Assembly: GCA_965220305.1 (NCBI GenBank)
Contig: OZ244817.1
Span: 3,782,001-3,846,000 of the forward strand
Reading direction: 5' to 3'
Origin: G965220305 sp965220305
GTDB taxonomy: Bacteria; Chloroflexota; Dehalococcoidia; Lucifugimonadales; UBA3495
Length of the DNA: 64,000 bases
Below, in pieces: positions 1 to 8,085 of the stretch. The first letter of the stretch is position 1. Each line of letters opens with the position of its first letter. The notes below the pieces were generated by a model. The model was given only the letters and a program-made list of their open reading frames with translations. It was not told the origin of the DNA and ran no database searches. Position numbers and translations under genes: made by a program.

Positions 1-1284
1 GGACCTTGCAAGGACGGCGGTGTTGGCGTTCAGGTGCGTCCCGTCGAAGGGGTCGTAGACGATGGGGGCGCAGGCCCTGAGGTCGATGCCGTAGAGGGTG
101 TCCAGGTCCGGCGGCGAGAAGGGGAACAGCCTCGCCAGCGACGACGTGTCCAGCGTCCGCCACAGCGCCACGGCGTTCAGGCCCAAGGGGAGGGTGGACA
201 TGAGGCCCTCACGCTGGCGGAAGGCCAGGTTGTCCAGCTTGCCCAGGGTGGCGGCGAAGTGGGCGCGGGCCTTCTGGGTCAGGTCCTTCAGCCCGTCGGC
301 GTTGTCGGCGTGAAGGGTGACCGACAGGGAGGCGTGGAACAGCCGCTCCCGGCCCCGCTGCACCTCATCCCGGAGACGGCTCACGTCCTCCAGGGCGATC
401 TCCGCCTCGGGGGACAGGCTGCGGCCCCGGTTCAGGGACAGGCTTTGCGCCGACTCGAAGCGGACCTTCTGCCATTCCAGGGTGCGGGCCGCCTGCTCCG
501 CCGGGATCGCCCCCAGGTGGACCGACAGGTCCATGGGCGCTCCGGCGGCCATCAGCCCCTGCAGGAAACCGGGTGCCAGGCTGCGGGGCCACTTGCCCAG
601 GTGCAGGGAGCGGACCAGGTGGTTGCCGACGCGGATGTCGCGCCGGTTGATCTCAACTTCCAGCTCGGCGTCTTCGTCCATCTCGCTGGGCGAGCCGCCC
701 AGGGCCGAGGCCAGCAGCAACAGCTTCAGCGGCTGGCCCTTCAGGTGGAACACGCCCAAACCGGCGCGGGACAGCAGGCCCCGCAGTTCGTCGGCGCGGG
801 CGTGTTCGCAGATTGCGTAGAAGCGCCGGTCCAGGATGCCCTCGCGGTTTTCCAACGTGCCTAGCAGCCGTCCCAGGGAGTCGGCAGCCTCCTTCGTCTG
901 AAGTGGCAGGTCCTCGGGCTGGGCCTCGGCCAGGGCGTTTCGGAGGGTTTGCAGCACCGGCGGGTGCTGCCTCACCAGCAGTTGCACCGGGAAGTCCAGG
1001 GCGTTCAGGGAACCGGCGAAGGCCCCCAGCTTGGGTTCGTCCAGCTCCAGCCCCATCACCTCCAGCACCGCCAGCTTCACCCCGTCCAGCCGCACCGGCC
1101 CGTCCTCCTCCAGGTGGGACAGCATGAAGAACAGGGACAGGGACAGGGGCGGCGGCGGCTTGGGTTCCGCCGCCCCCTCTTCGTAGTGTTCTATGTCGTT
1201 TTGTTGGATTTCCTCGAATTCGGCAGACTTTCCGGTCCTGCCGCGTCCGGCGAGTTTCCTGATGTTGGGCAACGTCGCTTTCAT
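1..1284 (-). CDS. VirB4-like type IV secretion ATPase, N-terminal part
   Basis: The reading frame is open to the left edge, giving 428 codons from the ATG at 1284, with GGGAGAGG just upstream as ribosome binding site. The protein begins MKATLPNIRKLAG. It has an acidic and proline-rich stretch near residues 22-47, then a region like the N-terminal domain of conjugative VirB4/TraC ATPases. The last visible residues (NANTAVLARS) look like the lead-in to a Walker A loop, so the ATPase core would lie outside the window. In this family the protein is a cytoplasmic hexameric ATPase that powers pilus assembly and DNA transfer. It is the last visible gene of a minus-strand transfer operon (PrgI-like and VirB2-like genes directly upstream), which is the main support for the call. 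The catalytic motifs themselves are not seen. Confidence 0.7.
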   Translation of the reverse strand, partial: MKATLPNIRKLAGRGRTGKSAEFEEIQQNDIEHYEEGAAEPKPPPPLSLSLFFMLSHLEEDGPVRLDGVKLAVLEVMGLELDEPKLGAFAGSLNALDFPVQLLVRQHPPVLQTLRNALAEAQPEDLPLQTKEAADSLGRLLGTLENREGILDRRFYAICEHARADELRGLLSRAGLGVFHLKGQPLKLLLLASALGGSPSEMDEDAELEVEINRRDIRVGNHLVRSLHLGKWPRSLAPGFLQGLMAAGAPMDLSVHLGAIPAEQAARTLEWQKVRFESAQSLSLNRGRSLSPEAEIALEDVSRLRDEVQRGRERLFHASLSVTLHADNADGLKDLTQKARAHFAATLGKLDNLAFRQREGLMSTLPLGLNAVALWRTLDTSSLARLFPFSPPDLDTLYGIDLRACAPIVYDPFDGTHLNANTAVLARS

Positions 1285-1306
1285 ATCGTTCCTCTCCCTT
1301 CTCGTT

Positions 1307-1633
1307 CTATGGAATCGGCAGGATGGGGCCGAGCCTGCTGCTGATGACCAGGGCGATGCCCTTGGCCAGGAGCACCACCACCAGCCCGACCACGGCCATG
1401 ACTACGGCGCTCCTGGCCCGGCCCCGGTTCTCGCCCTCGGCGCCCTCGGCCATCAGCACGAACCCCGCCCAGACGATGGCGAAGAAACAGAGGCCCACCC
1501 CGGCGTAGGCCATCCCCGTCAGCACCGCGTCGAAGGCGGCCTGCATCTGTTCCTTCTTGTCCTCCGGCGCGGCGGCGATGGACGCCAATGCCGCGCCGGT
1601 GGCCGGCAGGAGGCCGGCTAGTCGCCGCGCCAT
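1307..1633 (-). CDS. Small VirB2-like membrane protein of transfer operon
   Basis: A 108-residue protein starting MARRLAGLLPATG at the ATG at 1633. The start lies 16 nt inside the end of the PrgI-like gene, which suggests translational coupling. An N-terminal hydrophobic segment (about residues 5-22) is followed by a charged EDKKEQ stretch and two further hydrophobic segments (about 41-61 and 75-97) separated by a polar EGAEGENRGRAR loop. This layout fits TrbC/VirB2-type small membrane proteins between prgI and virB4 in Gram-positive-like or Chloroflexota conjugation operons. Longer frames upstream are read-through of the neighbouring gene in another frame. The exact role (pilin or channel subunit) is inferred from size, topology and position only. 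Confidence 0.6.
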   Translation of the reverse strand: MARRLAGLLPATGAALASIAAAPEDKKEQMQAAFDAVLTGMAYAGVGLCFFAIVWAGFVLMAEGAEGENRGRARSAVVMAVVGLVVVLLAKGIALVISSRLGPILPIP

Positions 1634-3237
1634 AGCCAGCTCCACCAGTTGGAACCGCCCGCCTGGGTCTGCTCCGCCCGGGGCGGCGGTGGCGGTGGCG
1701 GGGGCACGTGGAGGGACTCGAAGGGGGCGTCGGCCCCAACGCCTGCGGCCAGGGCGATGCTCTCCGGCCTGGTGCGGGTCACGGGAGCGCGCTGGGTCTC
1801 GACGGCCCGCACGTGCTCCCGGTGGCGGACGTAGATCCGCACCGTCCTGGTCGTCGAGCTCTCGCCGCAGCGGCAGGTCACCCGGCGGGTGTACACGTCG
1901 GTACGGGCCGGGTGGTGGGTGGTTTGCAACATCGGCGGCAGCGGCACGTTCAGCGTCGCCGCCAGGTCCGCCGTGATTTCCAGCCCGTGGACCGCCCTCC
2001 GGTTGGCGACGGGCAGGGTAAAACGGGTTTGACCGTCCGCAACAAAGGACGCGCTGGTACGGTGCGTTCCGGCGGCGACGTTGACCGTTCCCGTGATGCG
2101 CGTTACCGACGCGTCCAGCAGGGCGGGGACGTTCCGGCTGTAGTGGCCGCCGTAGACCGGCAGGTCCACCTCCTGCCGGGTCTCCGCGATGCACTCCGAG
2201 GCGATGACGCCGGTGATCCGCCCCGGCGTCCACTCCAGGGAGGTGACCTCCAGGTCGCACAGCCCGCCGTCGGCGGTGGGCAGGGGGTAGGGAATCTGGT
2301 GGCTCTTCAGGGACACCGCTCCCGACCGTCCCAATGCGTCGGTCCAGGAGAGGGTGAAGGAGGGGGACGGGCCGTTCAGGGTCAGGTTGTAGCTCCTGGC
2401 CTCGCCGGACCGGAGGCTGGTGTTGGCTCCCATCTTCAGGGTCCGGCCCTCCCTGCCGCCGTAGACCCTGACCCGAAGCTCCAGGTCGTGGGCGGCCCGC
2501 AGGGTAACGGCGGCGGTGTCGCCGGAGACGGCCAGGCGTTCCACGTAGATGCGCCGTCCCGGCACCGGGTCCGGCGGCACGAAGTAGATTTCGTCCAGCC
2601 GCCAGCCCGGGTCTTCGGGGTCGTCGGCCAGGGCCGTGGCCGGAATGACGGCCACGGCGGCGGCCAGCACTGCGGCCACGGCCAGGAGCTTGTACCAGAG
2701 CCTGCCCCGCGCTTGATGCGGGGGCTTCTTTTCCCTGGCCTCGTTGACGGCGGGCCGGTTGGCCCTGGCTCCCTGGCTGCCCCCGGGTCTCCGCTTGCCG
2801 AACCAGCTGTGGGGCCGGAACGGTGCTCTCCCCTTCTTGCGGGCAGCGTTCACCGCCCGTCCTACCCCACCGGCCGCTTTCTTGGCCAGCAGCCGCAGCG
2901 GGTCGGGCCTGGCCTCCGCCGGCGCGGGCGGTTCACTCTTGGTCATCTCCAGCGGGGACCCGGCGTAGCGCCTGGCCCCCAGGTTGAACTTGAGGAGGTC
3001 GGCGGCCACCAGCGGCAGCCCCCGGCCTCCCACCTTCCCCACCGTCAGGGCGATGCCCACGACGCCGATCAGCACGCCAACGGCCAGGCGCACCGCCATC
3101 GGCCCGAAGGGGAGGTAGTGGTAGGCGCCGTAGGCCAGGGCGCACACCGCCACCACCGCCACGATCTGCGGGAAGGTGAACCACAGCAGCACCTTGTCCT
3201 CGGCCTGCACGTGGGTGGGGACTTCATGCTCTCTCAT
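1618..3237 (-). CDS. PrgI-like membrane protein fused to exported C-terminal domain
   Basis: A 539-residue protein from the ATG at 3237, with TTAGGAGGG about 8 nt upstream. Residues 1-100 match the PrgI layout: a basic/acidic start (MREHEVPTHVQAEDKV) and two close transmembrane helices (about 17-40 and 48-68), then a cytoplasmic tail (LVAADLLKFNLGARRY). PrgI proteins are usually about 100-150 residues. Here the chain continues through a basic proline-rich linker into a third hydrophobic helix that resembles a signal peptide (about 182-205, ending ATALA|DDPEDPG). A roughly 330-residue extracellular region rich in beta-strand-like sequence follows, with a CRCGE motif and a poly-proline stretch near the C-terminus. 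It probably sits at the transfer channel and exposes a large outer domain. It lies between the pilin and the VirB2-like gene. The fusion is direct from the sequence; the function of the outer domain is unknown. Confidence 0.7.
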   Translation of the reverse strand: MREHEVPTHVQAEDKVLLWFTFPQIVAVVAVCALAYGAYHYLPFGPMAVRLAVGVLIGVVGIALTVGKVGGRGLPLVAADLLKFNLGARRYAGSPLEMTKSEPPAPAEARPDPLRLLAKKAAGGVGRAVNAARKKGRAPFRPHSWFGKRRPGGSQGARANRPAVNEAREKKPPHQARGRLWYKLLAVAAVLAAAVAVIPATALADDPEDPGWRLDEIYFVPPDPVPGRRIYVERLAVSGDTAAVTLRAAHDLELRVRVYGGREGRTLKMGANTSLRSGEARSYNLTLNGPSPSFTLSWTDALGRSGAVSLKSHQIPYPLPTADGGLCDLEVTSLEWTPGRITGVIASECIAETRQEVDLPVYGGHYSRNVPALLDASVTRITGTVNVAAGTHRTSASFVADGQTRFTLPVANRRAVHGLEITADLAATLNVPLPPMLQTTHHPARTDVYTRRVTCRCGESSTTRTVRIYVRHREHVRAVETQRAPVTRTRPESIALAAGVGADAPFESLHVPPPPPPPPRAEQTQAGGSNWWSWLWRGD

Positions 3238-3247
3238 TCCATCCCTC

Positions 3248-5931
3248 CTAACCGCCGTCGGTCGGGTCGGGCACGGTGGGGTCCACCGGGTTGCCGACGA
3301 CGGCGTTCATCACCAGCTCCACCACGCCGTAGGCCACCAGGGCCAGCACGATTCCGGCCAGGGCGGTCATCATGGCCGCCTTGCCCCGCTCCATCTGGTT
3401 GGGCGCTCCGCTGGCGGTGAGGTACATGTAGGCGCCGTGTAGGGTAGGCCGCCGGCGAGTTACCCCGCATTGGCGGAGCACTTTTCCGTCGGCCCCCCTC
3501 CGAACCGGACGTGCGGCTTTCACCGCATCCGGCTCTCCAGTGGTTTATGTCTGCGATTGCGGATTGCCTCGCCCGTGGTGGATGTTCATGTGACACGTCC
3601 GGCAGACCACGAGGGTCTTGCGTTGCCGCGCCGCCATAAGTTGTACCCACTGGGGCTTTTCCCGTTGGCCTTTCACGTTCAGGTCGCGCAGGGCGCGGAT
3701 GTGGTGGACTTCTACGTCCACCGTTGAGCCGCACATCTCGCATTCGTCCGCCAGGAGCCGTTTGATAAGCTCGGTGCGGTCAGTCCTGTACCGTTGAGGC
3801 TGTTGGTCTACGAGGACAGCCTGCCGTTGCCGTTTCAGGGGTATGCCACCGAAGTACGCCACTAGAGGGCGTTTGCCGTTGTCCCGCTGCTTTACAACCT
3901 TGAGGCAGACACGCGGCCCGTGCTCGGTTTCAACGATGCCCTTGTAGAGACGGCGCATCTTCCGTGCGGTGGACTTGTGCTTTGCTGCCAGGCTTCTTGC
4001 CAGCGACATCTCCATGACCGTTCGCAGTCGCCCGAAATGAGAGACGTTGGAGGCCAAGAGGTAGTACTGGACGACGCCCCGGAACTCCGCTTGATACCGG
4101 CTGACGATGGTGTAATCATCATCGGCCAGCAGTTCGTTGCGGTGCGCCGGTTTGCCGTTGCGCATGTAGGCTCGGCAATGTTGGTCGATGACTTCGGCGG
4201 GAACCCGCAACCCGATTCGACCATTGACCTTGCGTTGACCACGGTGGTCGTGCTGATCATTGGCCTGCTGGTTCACAAGTTCGTAGCCGAGAAACCGCGC
4301 CGCCTGGCTGGTGGCGTGGGTTATCAGGGTCTTTTCCTGGGATAGCTCCAGCTTGAGCGAGTCGCGCAGGAACGTCTCCAGGGACTCTTTCACCTGTTGG
4401 GCTTCGGCTCTTGGCCCGATAAAGCCCAGCACGAAGTCGTCCGCGTAGCGCACGTATCGAAGCCGCCGGTAGTCTGGGTCGTGGGGGTTGCCCGACGGCA
4501 GTTGTTGCATCTGCTTCCGCAGTTCCACCGCCAAGCTGTGGTGCCCCACGTTCCGGTGATAGACCATACGGCTCCTCAAGCGTATGTACTCGCGGTTGTC
4601 TCTCCGGTCTGTGCCTCGGGTGTTTGCTGGTATCAGCACGTTCTCGACGTACTTGTCCAACCGGTCTAGGTAGATGTTGGAGAGGATGGGGCTGACCACA
4701 CCCCCTTGCGGCGTACCGCTCAGGGTGCGGCCGTATTTCCAATCCTCCACGTAGCCCGCTTTCAGTAGGTACTTGAGCAGGCGCAGGAATCGGTTGTCGT
4801 GGAGCTTCTCGCCGAGCACTGACAGCAAGACCTCGTGGTCGATGTTGTCGAAGCACCCTTTGATGTCGCCCTCGACGAACCATCGGACACCGGTCCAGTG
4901 GTCAACCACGTTGCTCAAGGCAGTATGGCAACCCCGTCCGGGCCGGAAGCCGTGGGAGCGGTCGGAAAACTGCGGCTCGTAGTAGGCTTCCAGAATCATC
5001 CGGATGACCTCTTGCAGCAGCTTGTCCGTCCACGTTGGTATGCCCAGAGGACGGGTTCCCCCCTTTGGCTTGGGAAGGTTGACCCGTCGCACCGGCGTCC
5101 ATCGGAACCTTTCGTAACGCAGTGCGTCAATCAGGTCGTCGATTTTCGCCAGGGACATTCCATCCACGGTGTCTGCGGTGGTTCCCCTGGTCATCGCCCC
5201 CTGGTTTGAGTAGAGACGACCGTAGGCCCGCAGGTACAGGTTCCGGTTGTAAAGCAGCCGATAGATGTTCTCCAGCGGCAATCCTCGTTCTCCGCGTTCA
5301 CGTAAGACGTTCAGTACAGTTTCGGCCTCTTGCATTGTGCAAACCTCCCTGTCGTATTCCGTCAGAACCACCTGTCCTCCTTCGCCATGTGCCGGGCTTT
5401 CCCCGGCTCGGACTACTACGAGGACTCCGTTGCCATAGGGGTCGCCCCCCGTAGGCAATCCCGCGTTCCGTTGACATAGGACGTGATAGCGCGACTTAGG
5501 TGCCCCGTTCGTTCCCTTGAATGACCGCATCGGTCATCGTTCACCCATCGGAGGTGCACTGGTCTCACCTACGGGCCAGTGCAATGGGTAGCGCCGGGTT
5601 GCAGGCGTTCTACCGGCGGGTGGCTACCAACACCAACTGGGAACTGGGGTTCAGGCAATCCAGCTTTCACCGTATCGCGCGGGCCTTGCGGAACCGGCCT
5701 TGTAACGCCTTCAGACCGTAGCCGCTTTGCCGACATGCTATTTTTCCCCTTCGGCTTTCGCCTCAAGGTGGGTCGGTTGGCCCAGGAACTCCCTCCGAGT
5801 TCCTCCCGATTGAGCCGGGTAACCTATGCCACGTGACGCGGCGCACAGATGAAGTAGCCCACGCCGACGACGCCCACCAGCCCCAGCAGGATCCCCACCA
5901 GGTTCGATATGGTCTGTGTCAGGTCGTCCAT
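3248..5931 (-). CDS. TrbC/VirB2-like pilin gene split by a group II intron
   Basis: Exon 1 runs 5931-5847 (ATG at 5931 with AAAGGAG upstream; starts MDDLTQTISNLVG) and exon 2 runs 3438-3248. Joined, they give 276 nt, exactly 91 codons plus TAG, and the junction reads GVGYFI|YGAYMYLTASG. The restored protein has two transmembrane helices around a short loop (SGAPNQMERGKA), the usual TrbC/VirB2 layout, and a PDPT-rich tail. Without splicing, translation of exon 1 would run into the intron and stop after a few codons (CAPRHVA). The gene lies between the VirB6-like gene and the PrgI-like gene, 11 nt before the latter. Splicing is inferred from intron boundaries and frame, not shown. Confidence 0.8.
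3502..3535 (-). ncRNA. Group II intron domain V
   Basis: A 34-nt hairpin on the minus strand starts GAGCCGGATGCGG, has a GAAA tetraloop and closes CCGCACGTCCGGTTC. It carries the two-nucleotide bulge and catalytic-triad positions expected of domain V, the most conserved part of group II introns. It lies between the maturase stop codon and the intron 3' end, as expected. Confidence 0.92.
3545..5335 (-). CDS. ltrA: Group II intron reverse transcriptase/maturase with HNH domain
   Basis: A 596-residue intron-encoded protein. I place the start at the ATG at 5335 (MQEAETVLNVL), which has AGGGAGG 7 nt upstream; the frame is open further upstream but lacks a signal. Domains in order: reverse transcriptase with GTRPLGIPTWTDK, a FRPGRGCHTAL block, GTPQGGVVSPILSNIYLD and the catalytic RYADDFVLG; maturase domain X with a YY-containing segment (GVVQYYLLASN); and an HNH endonuclease zinc motif at the C-terminus (CEMCGS...VEVHHI...CRTCHMNIHHG). 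It acts in the cytoplasm to help the intron fold and splice, and with the excised RNA it cuts and copies into new DNA sites. All visible motifs are intact, so the element looks active. Confidence 0.95.
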   Translation of the reverse strand: MQEAETVLNVLRERGERGLPLENIYRLLYNRNLYLRAYGRLYSNQGAMTRGTTADTVDGMSLAKIDDLIDALRYERFRWTPVRRVNLPKPKGGTRPLGIPTWTDKLLQEVIRMILEAYYEPQFSDRSHGFRPGRGCHTALSNVVDHWTGVRWFVEGDIKGCFDNIDHEVLLSVLGEKLHDNRFLRLLKYLLKAGYVEDWKYGRTLSGTPQGGVVSPILSNIYLDRLDKYVENVLIPANTRGTDRRDNREYIRLRSRMVYHRNVGHHSLAVELRKQMQQLPSGNPHDPDYRRLRYVRYADDFVLGFIGPRAEAQQVKESLETFLRDSLKLELSQEKTLITHATSQAARFLGYELVNQQANDQHDHRGQRKVNGRIGLRVPAEVIDQHCRAYMRNGKPAHRNELLADDDYTIVSRYQAEFRGVVQYYLLASNVSHFGRLRTVMEMSLARSLAAKHKSTARKMRRLYKGIVETEHGPRVCLKVVKQRDNGKRPLVAYFGGIPLKRQRQAVLVDQQPQRYRTDRTELIKRLLADECEMCGSTVDVEVHHIRALRDLNVKGQREKPQWVQLMAARQRKTLVVCRTCHMNIHHGRGNPQSQT

Positions 5932-6084
5932 AGGGTCTTTCTCCTTTCGTATTGGATTGCTCGATTTGTGAATTGCGTTGCTGCGGGTCAGCCCCGGTCT
6001 GCTACCGGCACATGGCTCCACCTCCTGGGCGGTTCCGGCGCGAAGACATTCAGCGCCGGTGGTTGTCGTCGTTCCGGTTGCCGG

Positions 6085-7065
6085 CTACGGCCCCTGGCTC
6101 CGGGGCGTCGGGCCGCTCTGGGCCGGGGCCGTGGAGCCCTGGGCCGCCGAGTTCACCGCTCCGGCGGCCGTGGTGGCGGCGGCTCTGGCCACGCCGGTTG
6201 CCGCTGTCGCGGCGGCGACTCCCGCCGGGCCACCGGCGGCTCCACCGGCAATCAGCCCCAGGGAGCGGGCGGAGCGCATCATTGAGCCGGGCAGCGACAT
6301 CCCGAAGTAGAGGGTGTGCAGCCAGGCGTCGAAGGTTCCGTGATGCCCCAGCATCGAGGGCACCCGTCCCGCCAGATACATGAAGGCGATGGCCATCAGC
6401 AGCTTCCACACCAGGTCCTCCGACGGCTCGAACTCGGCGATGGACGCGAACTCGCCCAGGAAGGCAAAGGCCAGGGCCACGGCGATGAGTTGGATTGCCT
6501 GCTGGAACACCGCCGTCATGAACAGCCGCAGCCAGTGCTTCCCCCAGCCCGCCGTGTGGGGCAGAATCCACAGCCCCAGGGCGATGGGGGCCAGGGTGAG
6601 CAGGATGTCGATCAGGGCCAGGCGCAGGATCATCTGCACCAGCAGGTAGAGGACGAAGAAGCCGAAGACCAGGTAGAGCAGGGCGATGAACACCGCCAGC
6701 CCCGTGTTGGCGGTCTCCACCGCCATCAACAATGGGTCAAGAGGAGCGCGCAGCAGGGCGCCGGGGGTGACGTCCAGGGAAACGGCGATGAAGCCGGAGA
6801 CGGCGTCGGCCACGTCGATGACCAGGGCGCACCACCAGAGGGAAGAGGCGGCGGCGGTGAGGCCCAGCACCAGGCGGGGCACCATCTCCCGCCACCCCGA
6901 CTGGTGGTGGCCCAGGTGCTCCTGGACGATGAAGCTCAGCCCCATCCAGCCCAGGATCACCGCCAATGCGCCCGACGTGATTGCCCAGACCACCAGCCAG
7001 GCGTCGCGGACGAAGGGATGCAGGTAGGTCAATTCGGGAGGGGTTCCGGTGAGGATGTCGCCCAT
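6085..7065 (-). CDS. VirB6/TrbL-like polytopic channel protein
   Basis: A 326-residue protein starting MGDILTGTPPELTYLH at the ATG at 7065, with GGGG upstream and 4 nt after the preceding stop. About six to seven hydrophobic segments span residues 22-45, 65-85, 125-170, 180-215 and 225-245. The glycine/alanine-rich tail (AAGGPAGVAAATAATG) is typical of TrbL/VirB6 family channel subunits in conjugation systems. It would sit in the cytoplasmic membrane with the pilin, PrgI-like protein and VirB4. The call rests on topology, size and operon position; sequence identity to a named member is not established here. Confidence 0.65.
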   Translation of the reverse strand: MGDILTGTPPELTYLHPFVRDAWLVVWAITSGALAVILGWMGLSFIVQEHLGHHQSGWREMVPRLVLGLTAAASSLWWCALVIDVADAVSGFIAVSLDVTPGALLRAPLDPLLMAVETANTGLAVFIALLYLVFGFFVLYLLVQMILRLALIDILLTLAPIALGLWILPHTAGWGKHWLRLFMTAVFQQAIQLIAVALAFAFLGEFASIAEFEPSEDLVWKLLMAIAFMYLAGRVPSMLGHHGTFDAWLHTLYFGMSLPGSMMRSARSLGLIAGGAAGGPAGVAAATAATGVARAAATTAAGAVNSAAQGSTAPAQSGPTPRSQGP

Positions 7066-7069
7066 ACCG

Positions 7070-7690
7070 CTACCCCCCGCACTCTGGAACTTCGGTCTGG
7101 GCGATCTTCTCCACCACGCCGCACAGAGTTCCGTGGACTCCCTGGATCACCCATTTGGCGGCGGCCCTGGCCCAGCGGTCGGGGTCGAGAGCGCCCAGCA
7201 CCCGGTCCCACAGCCCCCTGGGCTGGTGGACGGGAATCAGGGCGTGGAAGACGTGGTGGTCGCCGCCGCCAATTCTCGGCACTGCCAGCACCAGCAGGAA
7301 GGGCTGTTCGGGGTGGAGCTCGGGTTGCTCGTCCAGGGCGGGGTACTCGAAGGTGTACTCCCAGCCCTCGGAGAGCTGCTTCCCGCTCCCCCGGACCCGG
7401 TAGGTGTTGGTGACCCACGCGCCGGTGTCCGGGTGGCGGATGGAGTAGTACAGAACGTCGGTCTGGCGGCTGAAGACGGGGCGGGCCACGAAGTCGCCCT
7501 CCTTCTTGCGCTCCACCAGCTGCCGGTCCCGGTTGACCAGGGTGATGCTGTCGGTGTCGGGGGGCGGGGACTGGGCCAGGGCGGCGCCGCTCATGGGGAT
7601 GACCGTCAGCGCCGCCAGCAGCAGCGCCGCCGCCAGGAATATCAGCCGCCGGGCGGGCCGGGGTTTCGATCTCTGCGTCAACTCATTCAC
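7070..7690 (-). CDS. Exported protein, first gene of the transfer operon
   Basis: A 206-residue protein from the GTG at 7690 (GCGAG just upstream). A basic start (RSKPRPARR) and a hydrophobic helix (about residues 15-38) end in a likely signal cleavage site at GAALAQ, followed by a soluble domain of about 165 residues. A hydrophobic-amphipathic stretch near the C-terminus (WVIQGVHGTLCGVVEKIA) could contact the membrane. It is the promoter-proximal gene of the minus-strand transfer cluster and ends 4 nt before the VirB6-like gene. I do not recognise a family; an outer part of the transfer apparatus is a reasonable guess from position. Confidence 0.6.
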   Translation of the reverse strand: MNELTQRSKPRPARRLIFLAAALLLAALTVIPMSGAALAQSPPPDTDSITLVNRDRQLVERKKEGDFVARPVFSRQTDVLYYSIRHPDTGAWVTNTYRVRGSGKQLSEGWEYTFEYPALDEQPELHPEQPFLLVLAVPRIGGGDHHVFHALIPVHQPRGLWDRVLGALDPDRWARAAAKWVIQGVHGTLCGVVEKIAQTEVPECGG

Positions 7691-8085
7691 CTCGCTGCGG
7701 TTTCGGCAGTTGGCGCATCGCCAACGCCGCAGCAGAGTGTGAACAACTCAGGCCCCGTGCATAACTACCTATAGGGGGGATCATATGACCGCCCCTATAG
7801 GCCCTTATGTTGGAGACCCCTTTCGTGATGTCATTGGGGTGTACAGGGAAATGACATCAGTTGCATTTTTGCAAGTCGGGTCGTTTTGAACGTGAAATCG
7901 GGGGAAATCGGCCCCTACAGGAGGTGAAAAGTGAACACTTTGACTTGCGGGTACGTTCCGGTCGGGAGTTGCATCGTCCGTAGCTGGCAACTGCATATTT
8001 GCAGGTGGCCGGAGGGGTGGTTCAGTTGCATCGGCCCTATTCAAAAGTTGCATTTTTGCAAGTCGGCGGTAAGGAGGCCTGAGCT
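7691..8085. promoter_or_regulatory. Divergent control region with repeated operator-like sites
   Basis: This 395-bp gap separates the minus-strand transfer operon from a plus-strand regulator. It holds the palindrome at 7768-7801 and two exact copies of TTGCATTTTTGCAAGTCGG (7861-7879 and 8048-8066), each containing the inverted repeat TTGCA-N4-TGCAA. A weaker relative, CTGCATATTTGCAGG, lies near 7991-8005. The second exact copy ends about 7 nt before the AAGGAGG of the 8086 gene, so binding there would block its expression. Autoregulation by the HTH protein at 8086 is an inference. Confidence 0.6.
7768..7801. promoter_or_regulatory. Palindromic operator-like site
   Basis: CCTATAGGGG (7768-7777) and CCCCTATAGG (7792-7801) are perfect inverted arms around a smaller palindrome, TCATATGA. 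It lies about 80 nt upstream of the transfer operon start codon. A related half-site (CCCCTATAGGG) recurs at about 49919 in the diverged copy of this region. It could be an operator or a transcript-end hairpin; there is no T tract. Confidence 0.5.

Larger units (their letters stand above)
3439..5846 (-). mobile_element. Group II intron, complete
   Basis: The element is 2408 nt. On the minus strand its 5' end is GTGCGCC (consensus GUGYG) at 5846. Its 3' end is CCTACCCTAC (ending AY) at 3439, after a canonical domain V at 3535-3502 and a domain VI stem containing GGCGGCC...CTAC. A reverse transcriptase/maturase gene lies in domain IV and ends 9 nt before domain V. Both boundaries were chosen because they match the consensus and restore the pilin reading frame exactly. 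The intron is in the sense orientation of its host gene, as needed for splicing. Such elements spread by RNA-mediated retrohoming. Confidence 0.88.

Noticed and set aside
1708..3420. Long plus-strand frame opposite the PrgI-like gene
   Set aside because: It is an antisense shadow of GC-rich coding sequence (G/Q/R/P-rich, no domain); the minus-strand genes explain the region.
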